38,381 bases of DNA from Candidatus Kuenenia stuttgartensis. Lineage in GTDB: Bacteria > Planctomycetota > Planctomycetia > Pirellulales > UBA1268. A model generated the notes under the pieces. It was not told the DNA's origin and ran no database searches. It saw only the letters and a list, made by a program, of their open reading frames with translations. Shown here in pieces: positions 8,386-17,320 of this stretch. The position numbers were made by a program, and so were the translations under genes. Position 1 is the stretch's first letter; every line of letters starts with the position of its first letter. The DNA lies in NCBI GenBank assembly GCA_945883745.1, contig CAMCYH010000022.1, positions 1-38,381 of the forward strand, in the 5' to 3' direction.

Positions 8386-9975
8386 TCAGTTGGCAACCGG
8401 ACCCGCCTCTAGGATATCCCGGCCGGCCTCCGCCGCGTAGGTTTGAAAATTCTCCCGAAAGCGGGCGGCCAGTTTTCGGGCCGCCTGCTCCCAGGCGGAA
8501 GCGTCGCTCCAGGCTCCCGCGGGCACGAGCCCCCGCGGATCGACCCCTGGCACTGCCGTCACGGCATCGAGGCCAAAGATCGGATCACGAGCCACGGGTG
8601 CCGTGGCGAGCGTGCCGGCATGAATGCCGTCGATGATCCGTCGCGTCACACCAAGGTCGATCCGCTGCCCTGTGCCGTAGGCACCGCCGGTCCAGCCGGT
8701 GTTCACCAGCCATGCCTGTGCTCCATGCCGCCCGAGCTTCTCCGCAAGGAGGCGGGCGTAGATGGTTGGGTGCCGCACGAGGAAGGCGGCGCTGAAGCAG
8801 GCGGAGAAGGCCACCTGTGGCTCCACGATCCCCATCTCGGTGCCGGCCACACGGGCCGTGTACCCTGAAAGAAAGTGATACATCGCCTGTTCCCGCGAAA
8901 GCCGGCTCACGGGCGGGAGCACCCCCGAGGCATCGCAGGTGAGGAAGATCACGTTGCGGGGATGGCCCGCCACGCAGGGAATCTTCGCGTTGTCGATGAA
9001 GTCAATCGGGTAGGCAGCCCGAGTGTTTTCCGTGATCGCGCTCGACTCGAAATCGACCTCCCGTGTCGCCGACTCATAGACGACATTTTCCAGCACCGTG
9101 CCGAACCGGATGGCCCGATGGATCTCCGGCTCCTTGGCCGCCGAGAGGTGGATGCACTTGGCGTAGCAACCTCCTTCGATGTTGAAGACGCCGTCATCGC
9201 CCCAGCCATGCTCGTCGTCCCCGATCAGCCGCCGTGCCGGATCGGCAGAGAGCGTCGTCTTGCCGGTGCCAGAGAGGCCGAAGAACAGGGCCACATCGCC
9301 ATCGTTGCACCCCTGATTGGCCGAACAGTGCATCGACAGGATGCCGCGGCCGGGGAGCAGCCAGTGCATCACGGTAAACACTCCCTTTTTCATCTCACCG
9401 GCATATTCCGTGCCGAGGATTACCTGCTCGCGACGCTCGAGCGAAAGGTCGACGCTCGTACGGCTCGTCATGTGGGCCGTGTAGGGATTGGCCGGAAACT
9501 GGCCGGCGTTGTAGATCACATGGTCGGGGGCACCGAAATCCTCGAGTTCGTCGAGCGTGGGCCGGATGAGCATGTTGTGCATGTAGAGGGCGTGATAGGC
9601 GCGGGCACACAGCACACGGATCTTCAGCCGGCTCGCGGGATCCCAGCCGGCGTACCCGTCACAGACATAAACCTGGTCTCGGGTGTTGAGGTAATCGATC
9701 GCCCGCTGCCGATTGAGCAGAAAGGTGTGCTCGTCGATGGCATGGTTCACCGGCCCCCACCAGACATCCCGCTCCGATTCAGGGCTGCGGACAAGATGCT
9801 TGTCCGCCGGACTGCGGCCGGTCTTCGCACCGGAACGAATCGCGATCGCGCCGCTCGAAACGATCCCTGCGTGCTCCCTCAGCACCGCATCTTCATACAG
9901 CCGTGCCGGTGAGGCATTACGGATCACGACCGGAACGGTGATCTCATGGGGCGTCAGGTCGACGTGGACCGGCAT
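8386..9975 (-). CDS. pckA: Phosphoenolpyruvate carboxykinase (ATP)
   Basis: 529 residues, the normal length for the ATP-dependent family. It converts oxaloacetate and ATP to phosphoenolpyruvate, CO2 and ADP, the first committed step of gluconeogenesis, in the cytosol. Visible motifs are the P-loop GLSGTGKTT (about 233-241), the metal-binding LIGDDEHGW and the family motif [11 protein letters not shown]; the N-terminal part has [12 protein letters not shown]. The frame is open upstream to 10296, but the ATG at 9975 is preceded by GGAG and gives the usual N-terminus, so it was chosen. It overlaps the upstream membrane-protein gene by 32 bases in another frame, suggesting translational coupling, and glutathione peroxidase follows closely. 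Confidence 0.96.
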   Translation of the reverse strand: MPVHVDLTPHEITVPVVIRNASPARLYEDAVLREHAGIVSSGAIAIRSGAKTGRSPADKHLVRSPESERDVWWGPVNHAIDEHTFLLNRQRAIDYLNTRDQVYVCDGYAGWDPASRLKIRVLCARAYHALYMHNMLIRPTLDELEDFGAPDHVIYNAGQFPANPYTAHMTSRTSVDLSLERREQVILGTEYAGEMKKGVFTVMHWLLPGRGILSMHCSANQGCNDGDVALFFGLSGTGKTTLSADPARRLIGDDEHGWGDDGVFNIEGGCYAKCIHLSAAKEPEIHRAIRFGTVLENVVYESATREVDFESSAITENTRAAYPIDFIDNAKIPCVAGHPRNVIFLTCDASGVLPPVSRLSREQAMYHFLSGYTARVAGTEMGIVEPQVAFSACFSAAFLVRHPTIYARLLAEKLGRHGAQAWLVNTGWTGGAYGTGQRIDLGVTRRIIDGIHAGTLATAPVARDPIFGLDAVTAVPGVDPRGLVPAGAWSDASAWEQAARKLAARFRENFQTYAAEAGRDILEAGPVAN

Positions 9976-10651
9976 CGGGATCTTCTCCGGAAGACATGAC
10001 GGGCGGGGCGGCATCGGCACCGCCACCAGAAGACGAAAAATAGGCGTACCAGCATGACGCCGCGAGGACGACGGCACCGAGCGGAAGAAACAACGCCGCC
10101 CAAGGACTCGACCGCACCCGCAGCCCCCGCAACTTCTGCCGGAGCCGGCGGCACAGTTCATTCCAGCCCTCGGCACTCGATCGCTCACCGCCGGCCACCA
10201 GGCTGACGGTCCGCCACGGGCCATGCCCATCGACCCGCACTTCGAGTTGCCGGGCCGGCAGGGCGGCCGTGCTCCCGGCCCACCGCGCGGAGGCATCGAG
10301 GGCTGTCACCACGTCGGCCAGCAGCGGCCGCAACTGGTCCATCGTGATGTTGTAAATCACGAGCCGCGGCCGCGACACCAAGGCCCCCAGCATGACCAAG
10401 AGCACGAAGAGCACTAACAGCAGGATTACGGTCCAGGGAGCATTTCCCATCGCCGGCTGGAGAAGCGCCAGTGGCCCGACCACCATCAGGCCCGTCACGG
10501 CTGCACCCAAGAGCGTCCAGTCCCAGCCTCCGGCGATGGCCACCGGCCGGTGGCGGAGATGAGCCGCTCCAACCACGAGCAGGTAGAGCCCCAGCGGCAC
10601 AAAGGCAGCCCACAGCGGTAACTGATCGAGGTGCGGAATCACGCCTGCCAT
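9944..10651 (-). CDS. Conserved-type membrane protein of unknown function, four predicted helices
   Basis: 235 residues from the ATG at 10651. Hydrophobic segments lie at about 11-31, 45-65, 72-93 and 183-204. Between the third and fourth is a soluble stretch of some 90 residues ([20 protein letters not shown]...). The C-terminal tail is acidic and proline-rich. No family is recognised. The start overlaps the 40-residue membrane peptide by 13 bases, and the end overlaps pckA by 32 bases, which implies a coupled operon. The frame is open further upstream, but that stretch is used by the small peptide in another frame. The soluble part could be a sensor or assembly domain; nothing in the sequence decides this. 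Confidence 0.75.
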   Translation of the reverse strand: MAGVIPHLDQLPLWAAFVPLGLYLLVVGAAHLRHRPVAIAGGWDWTLLGAAVTGLMVVGPLALLQPAMGNAPWTVILLLVLFVLLVMLGALVSRPRLVIYNITMDQLRPLLADVVTALDASARWAGSTAALPARQLEVRVDGHGPWRTVSLVAGGERSSAEGWNELCRRLRQKLRGLRVRSSPWAALFLPLGAVVLAASCWYAYFSSSGGGADAAPPVMSSGEDPDAGPRRPDAP

Positions 10652-10761
10652 GCCATCCAGATCAGAAAGATCAGCCACGCCACTTCGGCGGCCGCCGCCA
10701 ACAAGAGCCAGCCGGCAGGGAGACGCGTTGACGGGTTTCCGTGCCCGGCCTGTCCGGTCAT
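10639..10761 (-). CDS. Small single-pass membrane peptide (40 residues)
   Basis: ATG at 10761, TGA at 10639-10641. The peptide has a polar N-terminus (MTGQAGHGNPSTRLPAG) and one strongly hydrophobic helix of about 23 residues (WLLLAAAAEVAWLIFL and on) ending in WQA. It starts nine bases after the stop of the Minf_1886-family gene, with GGAG 12 bases upstream, and overlaps the next membrane-protein gene by 13 bases. The tiling start-stop arrangement and the ideal transmembrane helix argue for a real gene. Function unknown; a partner or regulator of the adjacent membrane protein is a guess. Confidence 0.6.
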   Translation of the reverse strand: MTGQAGHGNPSTRLPAGWLLLAAAAEVAWLIFLIWMAWQA

Positions 10762-10770
10762 CGACAAGGC

Positions 10771-11259
10771 TCACTCCGCCTCGGGTGCGACGAATGCCAG
10801 GTCCCGGGAGAATGCCTCCCGGAAATCGTAGACGCCATGAAAGTCTTCCCGCTTATCGTGCCGGGTTTTTCGCATCTGGCCGATGTCAATCATGTTGAAG
10901 ACCAACTCCCCGAAGTCATCTGTCGACTTCAGGCCCCACGCCGCCAGCACCGTGCGGGCAAGATATCCATACTGCTGCAGCGCATACTGCCGGGCTGCCT
11001 CACAGAGTTCCTGGCCCGTGAGGTGCCGTTCTGCCCGGCGACGACGGGGGCGACCTGCCTTCGATCGCGGGCGGCCTCCCGAAGGCTGCTCACCGCCAGG
11101 AATCGGCTCCAGTTCCTCAGCCGGCGGCTCCTGGCCCATGCCCAGCGCCTCCTGGGCGAAGGACAACGACTCGAGGATGAATACATAGGCATCGAGCGGA
11201 TACCGCCGGTCACGGCGGAGAAGATCCGCGAGGGGATGGGAAGGATCGATGAGCGGCAT
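10771..11259 (-). CDS. Minf_1886 (TIGR04138) family protein, function unknown
   Basis: 162 residues. It matches the planctomycete/verrucomicrobial conserved family as recalled: an N-terminal RYPLDAYVFILESLSFAQ, then HLTGQELCEAARQYALQQYGYLARTVLAAWG (in two blocks), then DDFGELVFNMIDIGQM and DDFHGVYDF-like ending EDFHGVYDFREAF. Between the N-terminal helix and the core is a low-complexity P/G/R/E-rich linker (about residues 42-78), longer than I would expect for the family. It is predicted soluble and cytosolic. It is the first gene of the probable pckA-gpx operon. The biochemical role of the family is not known to me. Confidence 0.85.
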   Translation of the reverse strand: MPLIDPSHPLADLLRRDRRYPLDAYVFILESLSFAQEALGMGQEPPAEELEPIPGGEQPSGGRPRSKAGRPRRRRAERHLTGQELCEAARQYALQQYGYLARTVLAAWGLKSTDDFGELVFNMIDIGQMRKTRHDKREDFHGVYDFREAFSRDLAFVAPEAE

Positions 11260-11290
11260 CGGTGCCTCTGGAGAGCGAATGAATCAATCC

Positions 11291-11298
11291 CAGTATAC
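11291..11298 (-). promoter_or_regulatory. Possible -10 element for the pckA operon
   Basis: Reading the minus strand, TATACT (11297 down to 11292) matches the -10 consensus at five of six positions and lies 33 bases before the Minf_1886-family start. No good TTGACA-like -35 is found at 16-18 bases, so this is weak evidence. Confidence 0.3.
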
Positions 11299-11342
11299 CG
11301 CCATCACGAGCCGCGGGATCCCTTCCGCGTGAGACGGTTCAC

Positions 11343-12260
11343 TTAGCCGGCCCTGGGGAGGACCACCGGCCCAGCCGACCGCGGCGGGGGAGCCGACGGC
11401 GGCTGACCGCCCCCGGCATCCTCTACGATGAACGTGTAGCCCAGCGGCGTGATGGGCCGTGAAAAGTCGCGAATCAGGTCGAGGCTCCGGTCGATGAGAC
11501 TCGTCTTGGGATCAAACTGATAGACGTCACGGTCTTGGCCACCTGGCTTGAAGATTTGGATCGCGAAGGGCATCAGGTCGCGAGCCTGAAGGATCAACTC
11601 GACCTTCGAGAAGTTGGCGGCATCGGCCTGGAATCGCGGGAGTGCCTCGAGCCACACCTGGTCGGACACGCCCGCCGGCGTGATGAGCCGCATCGCATAG
11701 CGTTTTCTGAGTGTCTCGGCCTTGGCTCCGAAGACGAAGGGCAACGGGCCGTCGCTGATCGCCTTGCCCTGCATTTCTGGCGGCAGCTTGGTCTCGCGAA
11801 GTTGCCGTTCGCTGTGGCGAAACTCGTAGATGCTCGTGCCGTTGCACACCCAGTGTTCACCCGCCTCGCCCGTCCGCACCTCGTAGCGGCGCGTCTCAGG
11901 GTTCCACTGTTTCGATTCCTTCACACGAAACAGTCCCTTGTCGGGAGCAGCGTATTTGATCTCCCCGCTGCTCTCGGCAAACGCCAATTGCTCACCGGCG
12001 TTGGTGGCGGGGCTCCAGGCGTTGTATTCCCACTTGTGAAAGCCACACGACCAGGTTCGTACCGATGCATTCCGCGTCTCCCAGGCAGCCAAGAGCTGGT
12101 CCAGGGCCGCCTGTTGTTGGGGAGTAAGCTGTGGAAAGACGGGGGCTGCTGGGCGCGGCTGGTTTGGCTGTGCGGGCTGCTGGCCGAGCGAGGTCCCCGC
12201 AAACCAGGCGAGTCCTGTAACCACAACCGCCCGTTCCATCCATCTGCGTACTGCTGGCAC
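11343..12260 (-). CDS. Exported TIGR03009-type planctomycete protein
   Basis: 305 residues. The GTG at 12260 was chosen because AGGAGAGG lies five bases upstream and because it places a signal peptide (VRRWMERAVVVTGLAWFAGTSLG) at the N-terminus; the frame is open to 12398. A Q/P-rich spacer precedes the domain LTPQQQAALDQLLAAWE, then VRTWSCGFHKWEYN and repeated beta-strand patterns such as SSGEIKYAAPDKGLFRVKES, typical of the planctomycete family TIGR03009. The overall plan resembles outer-membrane lipoprotein-sorting folds, though no lipobox is present. The C-terminus is P/A-rich. Function unknown. It is divergent from the nucleoside phosphorylase-like gene. Confidence 0.8.
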   Translation of the reverse strand: MPAVRRWMERAVVVTGLAWFAGTSLGQQPAQPNQPRPAAPVFPQLTPQQQAALDQLLAAWETRNASVRTWSCGFHKWEYNAWSPATNAGEQLAFAESSGEIKYAAPDKGLFRVKESKQWNPETRRYEVRTGEAGEHWVCNGTSIYEFRHSERQLRETKLPPEMQGKAISDGPLPFVFGAKAETLRKRYAMRLITPAGVSDQVWLEALPRFQADAANFSKVELILQARDLMPFAIQIFKPGGQDRDVYQFDPKTSLIDRSLDLIRDFSRPITPLGYTFIVEDAGGGQPPSAPPPRSAGPVVLPRAG

Positions 12261-12417
12261 GAAAGCCTCTCCTGGCAGGCTGGGACACGCCGGCGCGGCC
12301 GCCTTGATCCCGGATTCCGAGGCGGGGACTCTACCAACGGGGGTCCTCCGGGGCGAGGCCGTTTGGGTGCAAGGAAACATGCTGCAATCGCCGAACAAAA
12401 CGCTACTCTACCGTGGT

Positions 12418-13158
12418 ATGCACCGCCCCTTTGAGCAGGTTGACCTTGCGATCGTCGTCGCGCTCCCGTTGGAGGCGCGGCCGTTGTGCGAGCGGCTCAG
12501 CGGGGCCGTGCGGCTCCGGGCGGCGGACCGACGGGTCACCGTGGGCCAGCTCGGCCTCAGGTCGCTCGCGGTGATCGAGGCAGGAGTCGGGCGGGCTGCC
12601 GCCGAGCAGGCGACGCAAATCGTGATCGATGGCCACCGCCCACGTCAGGCAATCATTGCTGCCGGGCTTTGCGGGGGGCTCGATTCGGCGGTGCAGCGCT
12701 CGACAATCATCGTGCCAGAAACGCTCGGCCGCATTGGCTCGGCTGACATCCGGTCGATCCCGCCGCTCCAGTCACACCGCAGCGGCCACCTGGTTGCAAC
12801 CGGCGGGCTCCTCCTTACTGCAGACGCCATCGTGGCCACACCGGCCGCCAAGCAAGCCCTCCATGCAGCCACGGGCGCCGTGGCCGTCGACATGGAGTCG
12901 TGGTGGATCGCGGCCGTCGCCGCCCGGGCCGGCATCCCCTGCCACGTCGTCCGCGCCGTGAGCGACACCGCCACCGAGTCGATCGCCTCCGACATCGCGA
13001 CGCTTGCCGCCATCGCCAGCCCCGCCCGGCAGGCCGGGGCCGCGCTACGCCTCGCCTGGCGACGCCCCTCAGCCATCGGCGAACTGGCAGAACTCCGCGA
13101 ACGAGCCTACCACGCCGCCGATGCCCTGGCTGACTATCTCTCAGAAATCATGAAGTAA
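12418..13158 (+). CDS. Nucleoside phosphorylase / MTA-SAH nucleosidase superfamily protein
   Basis: 246 residues. The PNP/UDP fold is recognised from the first strand LAIVVALPLEARPL, the glycine-rich IIAAGLCGGLD, VAVDMESWWIA with the base/ribose-binding E160, and VVRAVSDTATES with D183, the catalytic acid position of nucleosidases. The VDMES form, rather than MEGAA, is seen in side branches such as hopanoid-associated (HpnG-like) enzymes, so the substrate is uncertain: methylthioadenosine, adenosylhomocysteine, futalosine or adenosylhopane are all possible. The ATG at 12418 has no Shine-Dalgarno; an in-frame ATG at 12379 (after AAGGAA) is the alternative. A TACTCT at 12404-12409 would give an almost leaderless transcript. 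Confidence 0.82.
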   Translation: MHRPFEQVDLAIVVALPLEARPLCERLSGAVRLRAADRRVTVGQLGLRSLAVIEAGVGRAAAEQATQIVIDGHRPRQAIIAAGLCGGLDSAVQRSTIIVPETLGRIGSADIRSIPPLQSHRSGHLVATGGLLLTADAIVATPAAKQALHAATGAVAVDMESWWIAAVAARAGIPCHVVRAVSDTATESIASDIATLAAIASPARQAGAALRLAWRRPSAIGELAELRERAYHAADALADYLSEIMK

Positions 13159-13220
13159 CTAGCCGCTGCGATTGCCTGAACGCCAAAAGACAGGCACCCC
13201 AGAGCGGGTTTCTTCAAAGA

Positions 13221-15215
13221 CTATCGCACCGCAGCAGCCGCCCGCAGGTCGGCGAGCTCGCGGGCAAAGCCTCCGGAGAGGATCGGGAAGCGACACCATG
13301 TCTTGGGGTCGAGGTTTTCATCGTCAAGGTGATACGAGGGAGCGTAACGTTCCCGCTTCCACTGGTTGCGGCTCCAGAGCGTGAAGAATCGTTCCGTCCA
13401 TGCCGCCAGCTGCCGCGGATCATGATCCGGAAAGACCAGCCTGATACGCTGCCAAACCTCGACGGGCAGCTGCTTGTCGCGGATCGCGCACCGCTCGATG
13501 GCGTCCAGGACGTCGTACGGCATGAGGTCGCCCTCGTCAGTCTGCCCGGAGCCGGCCGGCCGCAGTTCGGCAGTGGGCGCCTGGGCGTTCACGGCCGCGA
13601 GGGCCGGTATCGGTGCCAGTCCTGTGGGACCATGTCGTTCCATCCAGACGAGCCACCGCCGCAGAAATGCCTTGTCAATTCCGGCGATGGGGGCGATGCC
13701 ACCGGATGTATCGCCATCCATCGTGGCATAGCCGACCGCCGCCTCGGAACGATTGCTGGTGGAGAGGAGCAGGGCCCCGATCACATTGGCGAGCATCCAG
13801 ATGCCAGGCGAGCGGGCGCGGGCCTGGATGTTCTGCAGGGCGAGGTCGTCGCGCGTCCAGTCCAGTGGGTGGCCGATCGCCCTGGCGACGGCGGCCGTGT
13901 AGGCCGTGACCATGGGTTCGACATCGAACTCGTGAAACGTCGCCCCGAGTGCGTCGGCCAACCCCCGGGCGGCAGACAGCGTCACCGGGCCGGAGTTCGC
14001 CGTCGACTGATAGACACAGGTGAGAACCTTGCCCACGAGGGCCCTGACGGAGTCATCGCCTGCCGGGCGCGGGACGCCGAGTCGCGCTGCGGCACCAGCA
14101 GCAGAGAGTTCTCGCGCCCCAAGGTGCACGGCGATCGCGACCAGACAAGCCACGGCAGACGAGTCGGCACCGCCGCTGGCCGACACCACGAATCCCCGCA
14201 AGCCGCTCTTCCGCAACGAGTCGAACAGCCCCAGGGACACCGCCCGGGTGAACTCCTCCTCCTTTGCATGGTCGCCATGCTCCCACGCGTCGCGGGCGTC
14301 GATCGCACCGATCCCCTCCGTAGGATCGACTGCTGCGGGGGCGAATGCCACAGCCACACATTCGCCGGAATCGGGTTCCAGTCGCGGCTGCAGCGAGAGT
14401 CTTGTCTGAGACAAGCGGACCGCATCGATGTCGATCACGGCGGCCACCACGGACCGGTCAGCAAACGAAAACCGCCGTCCTCCCGCCACCATCCGTCCAT
14501 CAGCGGCGATAAAAACGCCTCCGTCATAGATGGCCCGTCCCGCTTCGTTGCCCAACAGATTCGCATAGACGTAGGCGACGCCACACGCCCGGCTCCCCTC
14601 TTGGACGAAGCGGCGGCGGATCTCGTCTTTGCCGAAGGCAAAGTGGCTGGCCGACGGATTGAGCAGCACGTCGACGCCCCGGGCCGCAAGGCCGGCACCC
14701 GTTCGATCGGGAGCCCAGGCGTCTTCACAGATTTCGAACCCGATCCGCACGCCACCACAGTCAAACCGTAGGTCACCCAACGGAACCTGCCGGGCCCCGA
14801 TGGTCAGGCTGCCCCGCCGCCCCCGCGGCCACGGCTTAAACCACCGCGGCTCGTAATGGATGCCGTCTCCGGCGAGGTGCTGCTTGGCCACGACTCCAGC
14901 GATTCCACCATCAACGAGCAAGGCGACCGCGTCGTAGACGCCGCTTTCGTACCGCACCGGCAGCCCCACCGCCACGATCAGCCCGCCCGTTGCCGGCACG
15001 ATCTCTTCGAGCACCTGCTGCGCCGTCCGCAGCACGCCCGGCGAGTGAAACATGTCGTCGCAGCCATAGCCCGACAGGCACAATTCGGGAAGGCACAGGA
15101 TGCCGATCTTTTGCTCTCGGGCGGCATCGATCGCAGCAAGGATCCGGTCCCGGTTGCCGTTCCAATCGAGCGGCGTCTGGTTGAGGGCGATCCCGCCAAT
15201 GCGAATCAGGTGCAT
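13221..15215 (-). CDS. nadE: Glutamine-dependent NAD+ synthetase
   Basis: 664 residues, the two-domain form. The N-terminal nitrilase-type glutaminase has its triad visible: E44 in CLPELCLSGYG, K111 in VVAKQHL, C163 in FEICEDAW. The C-terminal ammonia-dependent synthetase has the ATP pyrophosphatase loop SASGGADSS (345-353; Ala replaces the usual Ile), STSNRSEAAVGYATMDGDTSG and TAELRPAGSGQTDEGDLMPY. It amidates nicotinic acid adenine dinucleotide, the last step of NAD+ synthesis, using ammonia channelled from glutamine. It starts eight bases after the end of speA and is probably cotranscribed. It converges with the nucleosidase gene, 62 bases apart. Confidence 0.96.
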   Translation of the reverse strand: MHLIRIGGIALNQTPLDWNGNRDRILAAIDAAREQKIGILCLPELCLSGYGCDDMFHSPGVLRTAQQVLEEIVPATGGLIVAVGLPVRYESGVYDAVALLVDGGIAGVVAKQHLAGDGIHYEPRWFKPWPRGRRGSLTIGARQVPLGDLRFDCGGVRIGFEICEDAWAPDRTGAGLAARGVDVLLNPSASHFAFGKDEIRRRFVQEGSRACGVAYVYANLLGNEAGRAIYDGGVFIAADGRMVAGGRRFSFADRSVVAAVIDIDAVRLSQTRLSLQPRLEPDSGECVAVAFAPAAVDPTEGIGAIDARDAWEHGDHAKEEEFTRAVSLGLFDSLRKSGLRGFVVSASGGADSSAVACLVAIAVHLGARELSAAGAAARLGVPRPAGDDSVRALVGKVLTCVYQSTANSGPVTLSAARGLADALGATFHEFDVEPMVTAYTAAVARAIGHPLDWTRDDLALQNIQARARSPGIWMLANVIGALLLSTSNRSEAAVGYATMDGDTSGGIAPIAGIDKAFLRRWLVWMERHGPTGLAPIPALAAVNAQAPTAELRPAGSGQTDEGDLMPYDVLDAIERCAIRDKQLPVEVWQRIRLVFPDHDPRQLAAWTERFFTLWSRNQWKRERYAPSYHLDDENLDPKTWCRFPILSGGFARELADLRAAAAVR

Positions 15216-15223
15216 GGGGGCGA

Positions 15224-17146
15224 TCAGCCCTGCGAGGGCTCTTCCAGATACGTATAGCCGCCCAGACCCTCCTCGTAGAACCGAAGAAACCGGCCGGCTT
15301 CGTTGTCGCCGATATGGCCGGCACGGACGGCCTGTTCGATGGACACACGGAGATGCTGTACGAGTTGGTCGGGCTCAAATTCGACGTAATCGAGCACCTC
15401 GCGGACCGTGTCTCCCTTGATGACAGCATCAACCACCACCTCGCCGCGGGCATCGGTGCTTACGTGCACCGCGTTGGTGTCGCCGAACAGATTGTGTAGG
15501 TCGCCGAGGATTTCCTGGTAGGCACCGATGAGGAAGGCACCGAGGTAATAGGGTTCGTTCCGCCATGCATGCAGCGGCAACGTTCGCTTGACATCGCGTC
15601 GGTCGATGAACTGATCGATCTTGCCGTCGGAGTCGCAGGTCACGTCACCGAGCACGGCGTTGTGGTCTGGCCGCTCATCGAGCCGATGGATCGGCATTAC
15701 CGGAAAAAGCTGCTTGATGGCCCAGCTGTCGGGCATCGACTGGAAGAGCGAAAAGTTACAGAAGTAGGTATCGGAGAGAGATGCGGTGAGCGATTCGAGT
15801 TCCTCCGGCACGAACTCCAGCTGTTTGACGAGCTTGATGATCTTCCGACAAATCGCCCAGTAGAGGTTCTCGGCGGCCGACCGCTGGTCGAGCGGAAGGT
15901 AGCCACTGGCGAAGAGGTTCATCGCCATGTCGAGCGCCTGCTGGGCATCATGGAAGCTCTCAAGCAGGTTGCGCACATTGATGGACTGATAGGTTTCGAG
16001 CAGGTCGTGCAGCGGCTGTTCGGCGTCGTCCAAAAGTTCAGTGACAACGCCGTTGCCCCCCTGCTCCGACACACCCAGCACACCGAAGATCAGCATGCTG
16101 TGGTAGGCAACCACGGCTCGCCCACTTTCGGAGATGATCGTCGGATGGGCTACGCCCGCCTCATCGCAGGCATTTTGGACGTGGTACACCACGTCGTTGG
16201 CGTATTCCTGCAGGCTGTAGTTCACACTCGACTCAAAGTTGGTCTGCGATCCGTCGTAGTCGACCCCGAGGCCGCCGCCGACGTCGAGATAGCGGAGGCC
16301 GGCACCCCGTTTCACGAGTTCGGTGTAGACCCGCGAAGCCTCGTTGAGAGCCGCCTTGATATGACGAATGTTGGTGATCTGGCTTCCCTGGTGGAAGTGC
16401 AGCAACTGCAGGCAATCTTCCATGCCTCGCGACTGGAGCAGTTCCAGGCCTTTCATGAGCTCACTGACCGTGAGGCCAAATTTGCTGCGAAAGCCCCCCG
16501 ATGACTGCCAGCGACCGCTGCCACGCGTCGCTAGCTTTACCCGCATACCGATCCGTGGCCGCACGCCCACTCGAGCCGCGCAATCAAGGATCAGATGGAG
16601 TTCCGAAAACCGCTCGACCACCGGGATGATCTGCCGGCCGATCTTCTGGGCGAGCATCGCCATCTCGATGAACTCGGCATCCTTGAAGCCGTTGCAGATG
16701 ATTGGCGTCTCATTGTCAGTGAGCGCGATGACCGCGAGCAGTTCCGGTTTGCTTCCCGCTTCGATACCGAAACGGTGCTCCTTGCCAAATCGCAGCACCT
16801 CTTCCACGACTTGCCGCTGCTGGTTCACCTTGATCGGATAGACACAGCAGTAGTCGCCCTGGAAGCCGCTTTCTTTCATCGCCGTGGCGAAGGCGCGATG
16901 GATCTCTCCGAGCCGGTGCTGGAGGATCTCGGCGAAGCGAAGCAGGATGGGCAAATCGATACCACGCTGCTGCAAACGATCGACGAGCTGCTTGAGATCA
17001 ATGCCGGCCGTGGGGTTTTTATCGGGATGGACCAGCAAGGTGCCCCGTGGGCTCACGGAAAAATAGCCATTGCCCCACCGCCCAACCTCGTAGAGGTCGG
17101 CTGCGTCGCCGGTAGTCCATGTCTCAACGTCGAGGTCGACCGCCAT
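15224..17146 (-). CDS. speA: Biosynthetic arginine decarboxylase
   Basis: 640 residues, the usual length of the PLP-dependent fold-III SpeA family. It decarboxylates arginine to agmatine, the entry to putrescine and spermidine synthesis. K106 in CVYPIKVNQQ is the PLP-binding lysine; RFGIEAGSKPEL, VPVVERFSEL-like VERFSELHLIL, LHFHQGSQI and LDVGGGLGVDY are further family motifs. The N-terminus WTTGDAADLYEVGRWGNGYFSV is typical. The ATG at 17146 is preceded by GAGGAG at eight bases. It is the first gene of the speA-nadE pair. The C-terminal domain carries DARGEVVVDAVIKGDTVREVLDYV and ends with GLGGYTYLEE. Confidence 0.96.
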   Translation of the reverse strand: MAVDLDVETWTTGDAADLYEVGRWGNGYFSVSPRGTLLVHPDKNPTAGIDLKQLVDRLQQRGIDLPILLRFAEILQHRLGEIHRAFATAMKESGFQGDYCCVYPIKVNQQRQVVEEVLRFGKEHRFGIEAGSKPELLAVIALTDNETPIICNGFKDAEFIEMAMLAQKIGRQIIPVVERFSELHLILDCAARVGVRPRIGMRVKLATRGSGRWQSSGGFRSKFGLTVSELMKGLELLQSRGMEDCLQLLHFHQGSQITNIRHIKAALNEASRVYTELVKRGAGLRYLDVGGGLGVDYDGSQTNFESSVNYSLQEYANDVVYHVQNACDEAGVAHPTIISESGRAVVAYHSMLIFGVLGVSEQGGNGVVTELLDDAEQPLHDLLETYQSINVRNLLESFHDAQQALDMAMNLFASGYLPLDQRSAAENLYWAICRKIIKLVKQLEFVPEELESLTASLSDTYFCNFSLFQSMPDSWAIKQLFPVMPIHRLDERPDHNAVLGDVTCDSDGKIDQFIDRRDVKRTLPLHAWRNEPYYLGAFLIGAYQEILGDLHNLFGDTNAVHVSTDARGEVVVDAVIKGDTVREVLDYVEFEPDQLVQHLRVSIEQAVRAGHIGDNEAGRFLRFYEEGLGGYTYLEEPSQG

Positions 17147-17320
17147 CCACTCCGCTCCTCGTGCTCAGCTCGCGATGCGTGGAGAATCCCGACAGCCCTG
17201 ATCCGCACACCCGTGCAGATCCACCTTCTCGACACGCGTTCCATGATGAGTGTAGCGAATGTATGCCACCGGACCATTGCGATACCGGGACGCACCCAGG
17301 CTTGCTACCTTCTCACAGAC

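Noticed and set aside
8363..8420. Selenocysteine (in-frame TGA with SECIS) in the glutathione peroxidase
   Set aside because: The active-site position is an ordinary Cys codon (C60) and the frame is uninterrupted.
8875..9912. Plus-strand frame of 345 codons opposite pckA
   Set aside because: Antisense of a strongly conserved enzyme; no recognisable domain.
13159..13220. GCCTG/CAGGC stem between the nucleosidase and nadE as a terminator
   Set aside because: Only five base pairs with a 12-base loop and no T-run.
13329..14771. Plus-strand frame of 480 codons opposite nadE
   Set aside because: Antisense shadow; all catalytic motifs are on the minus strand.
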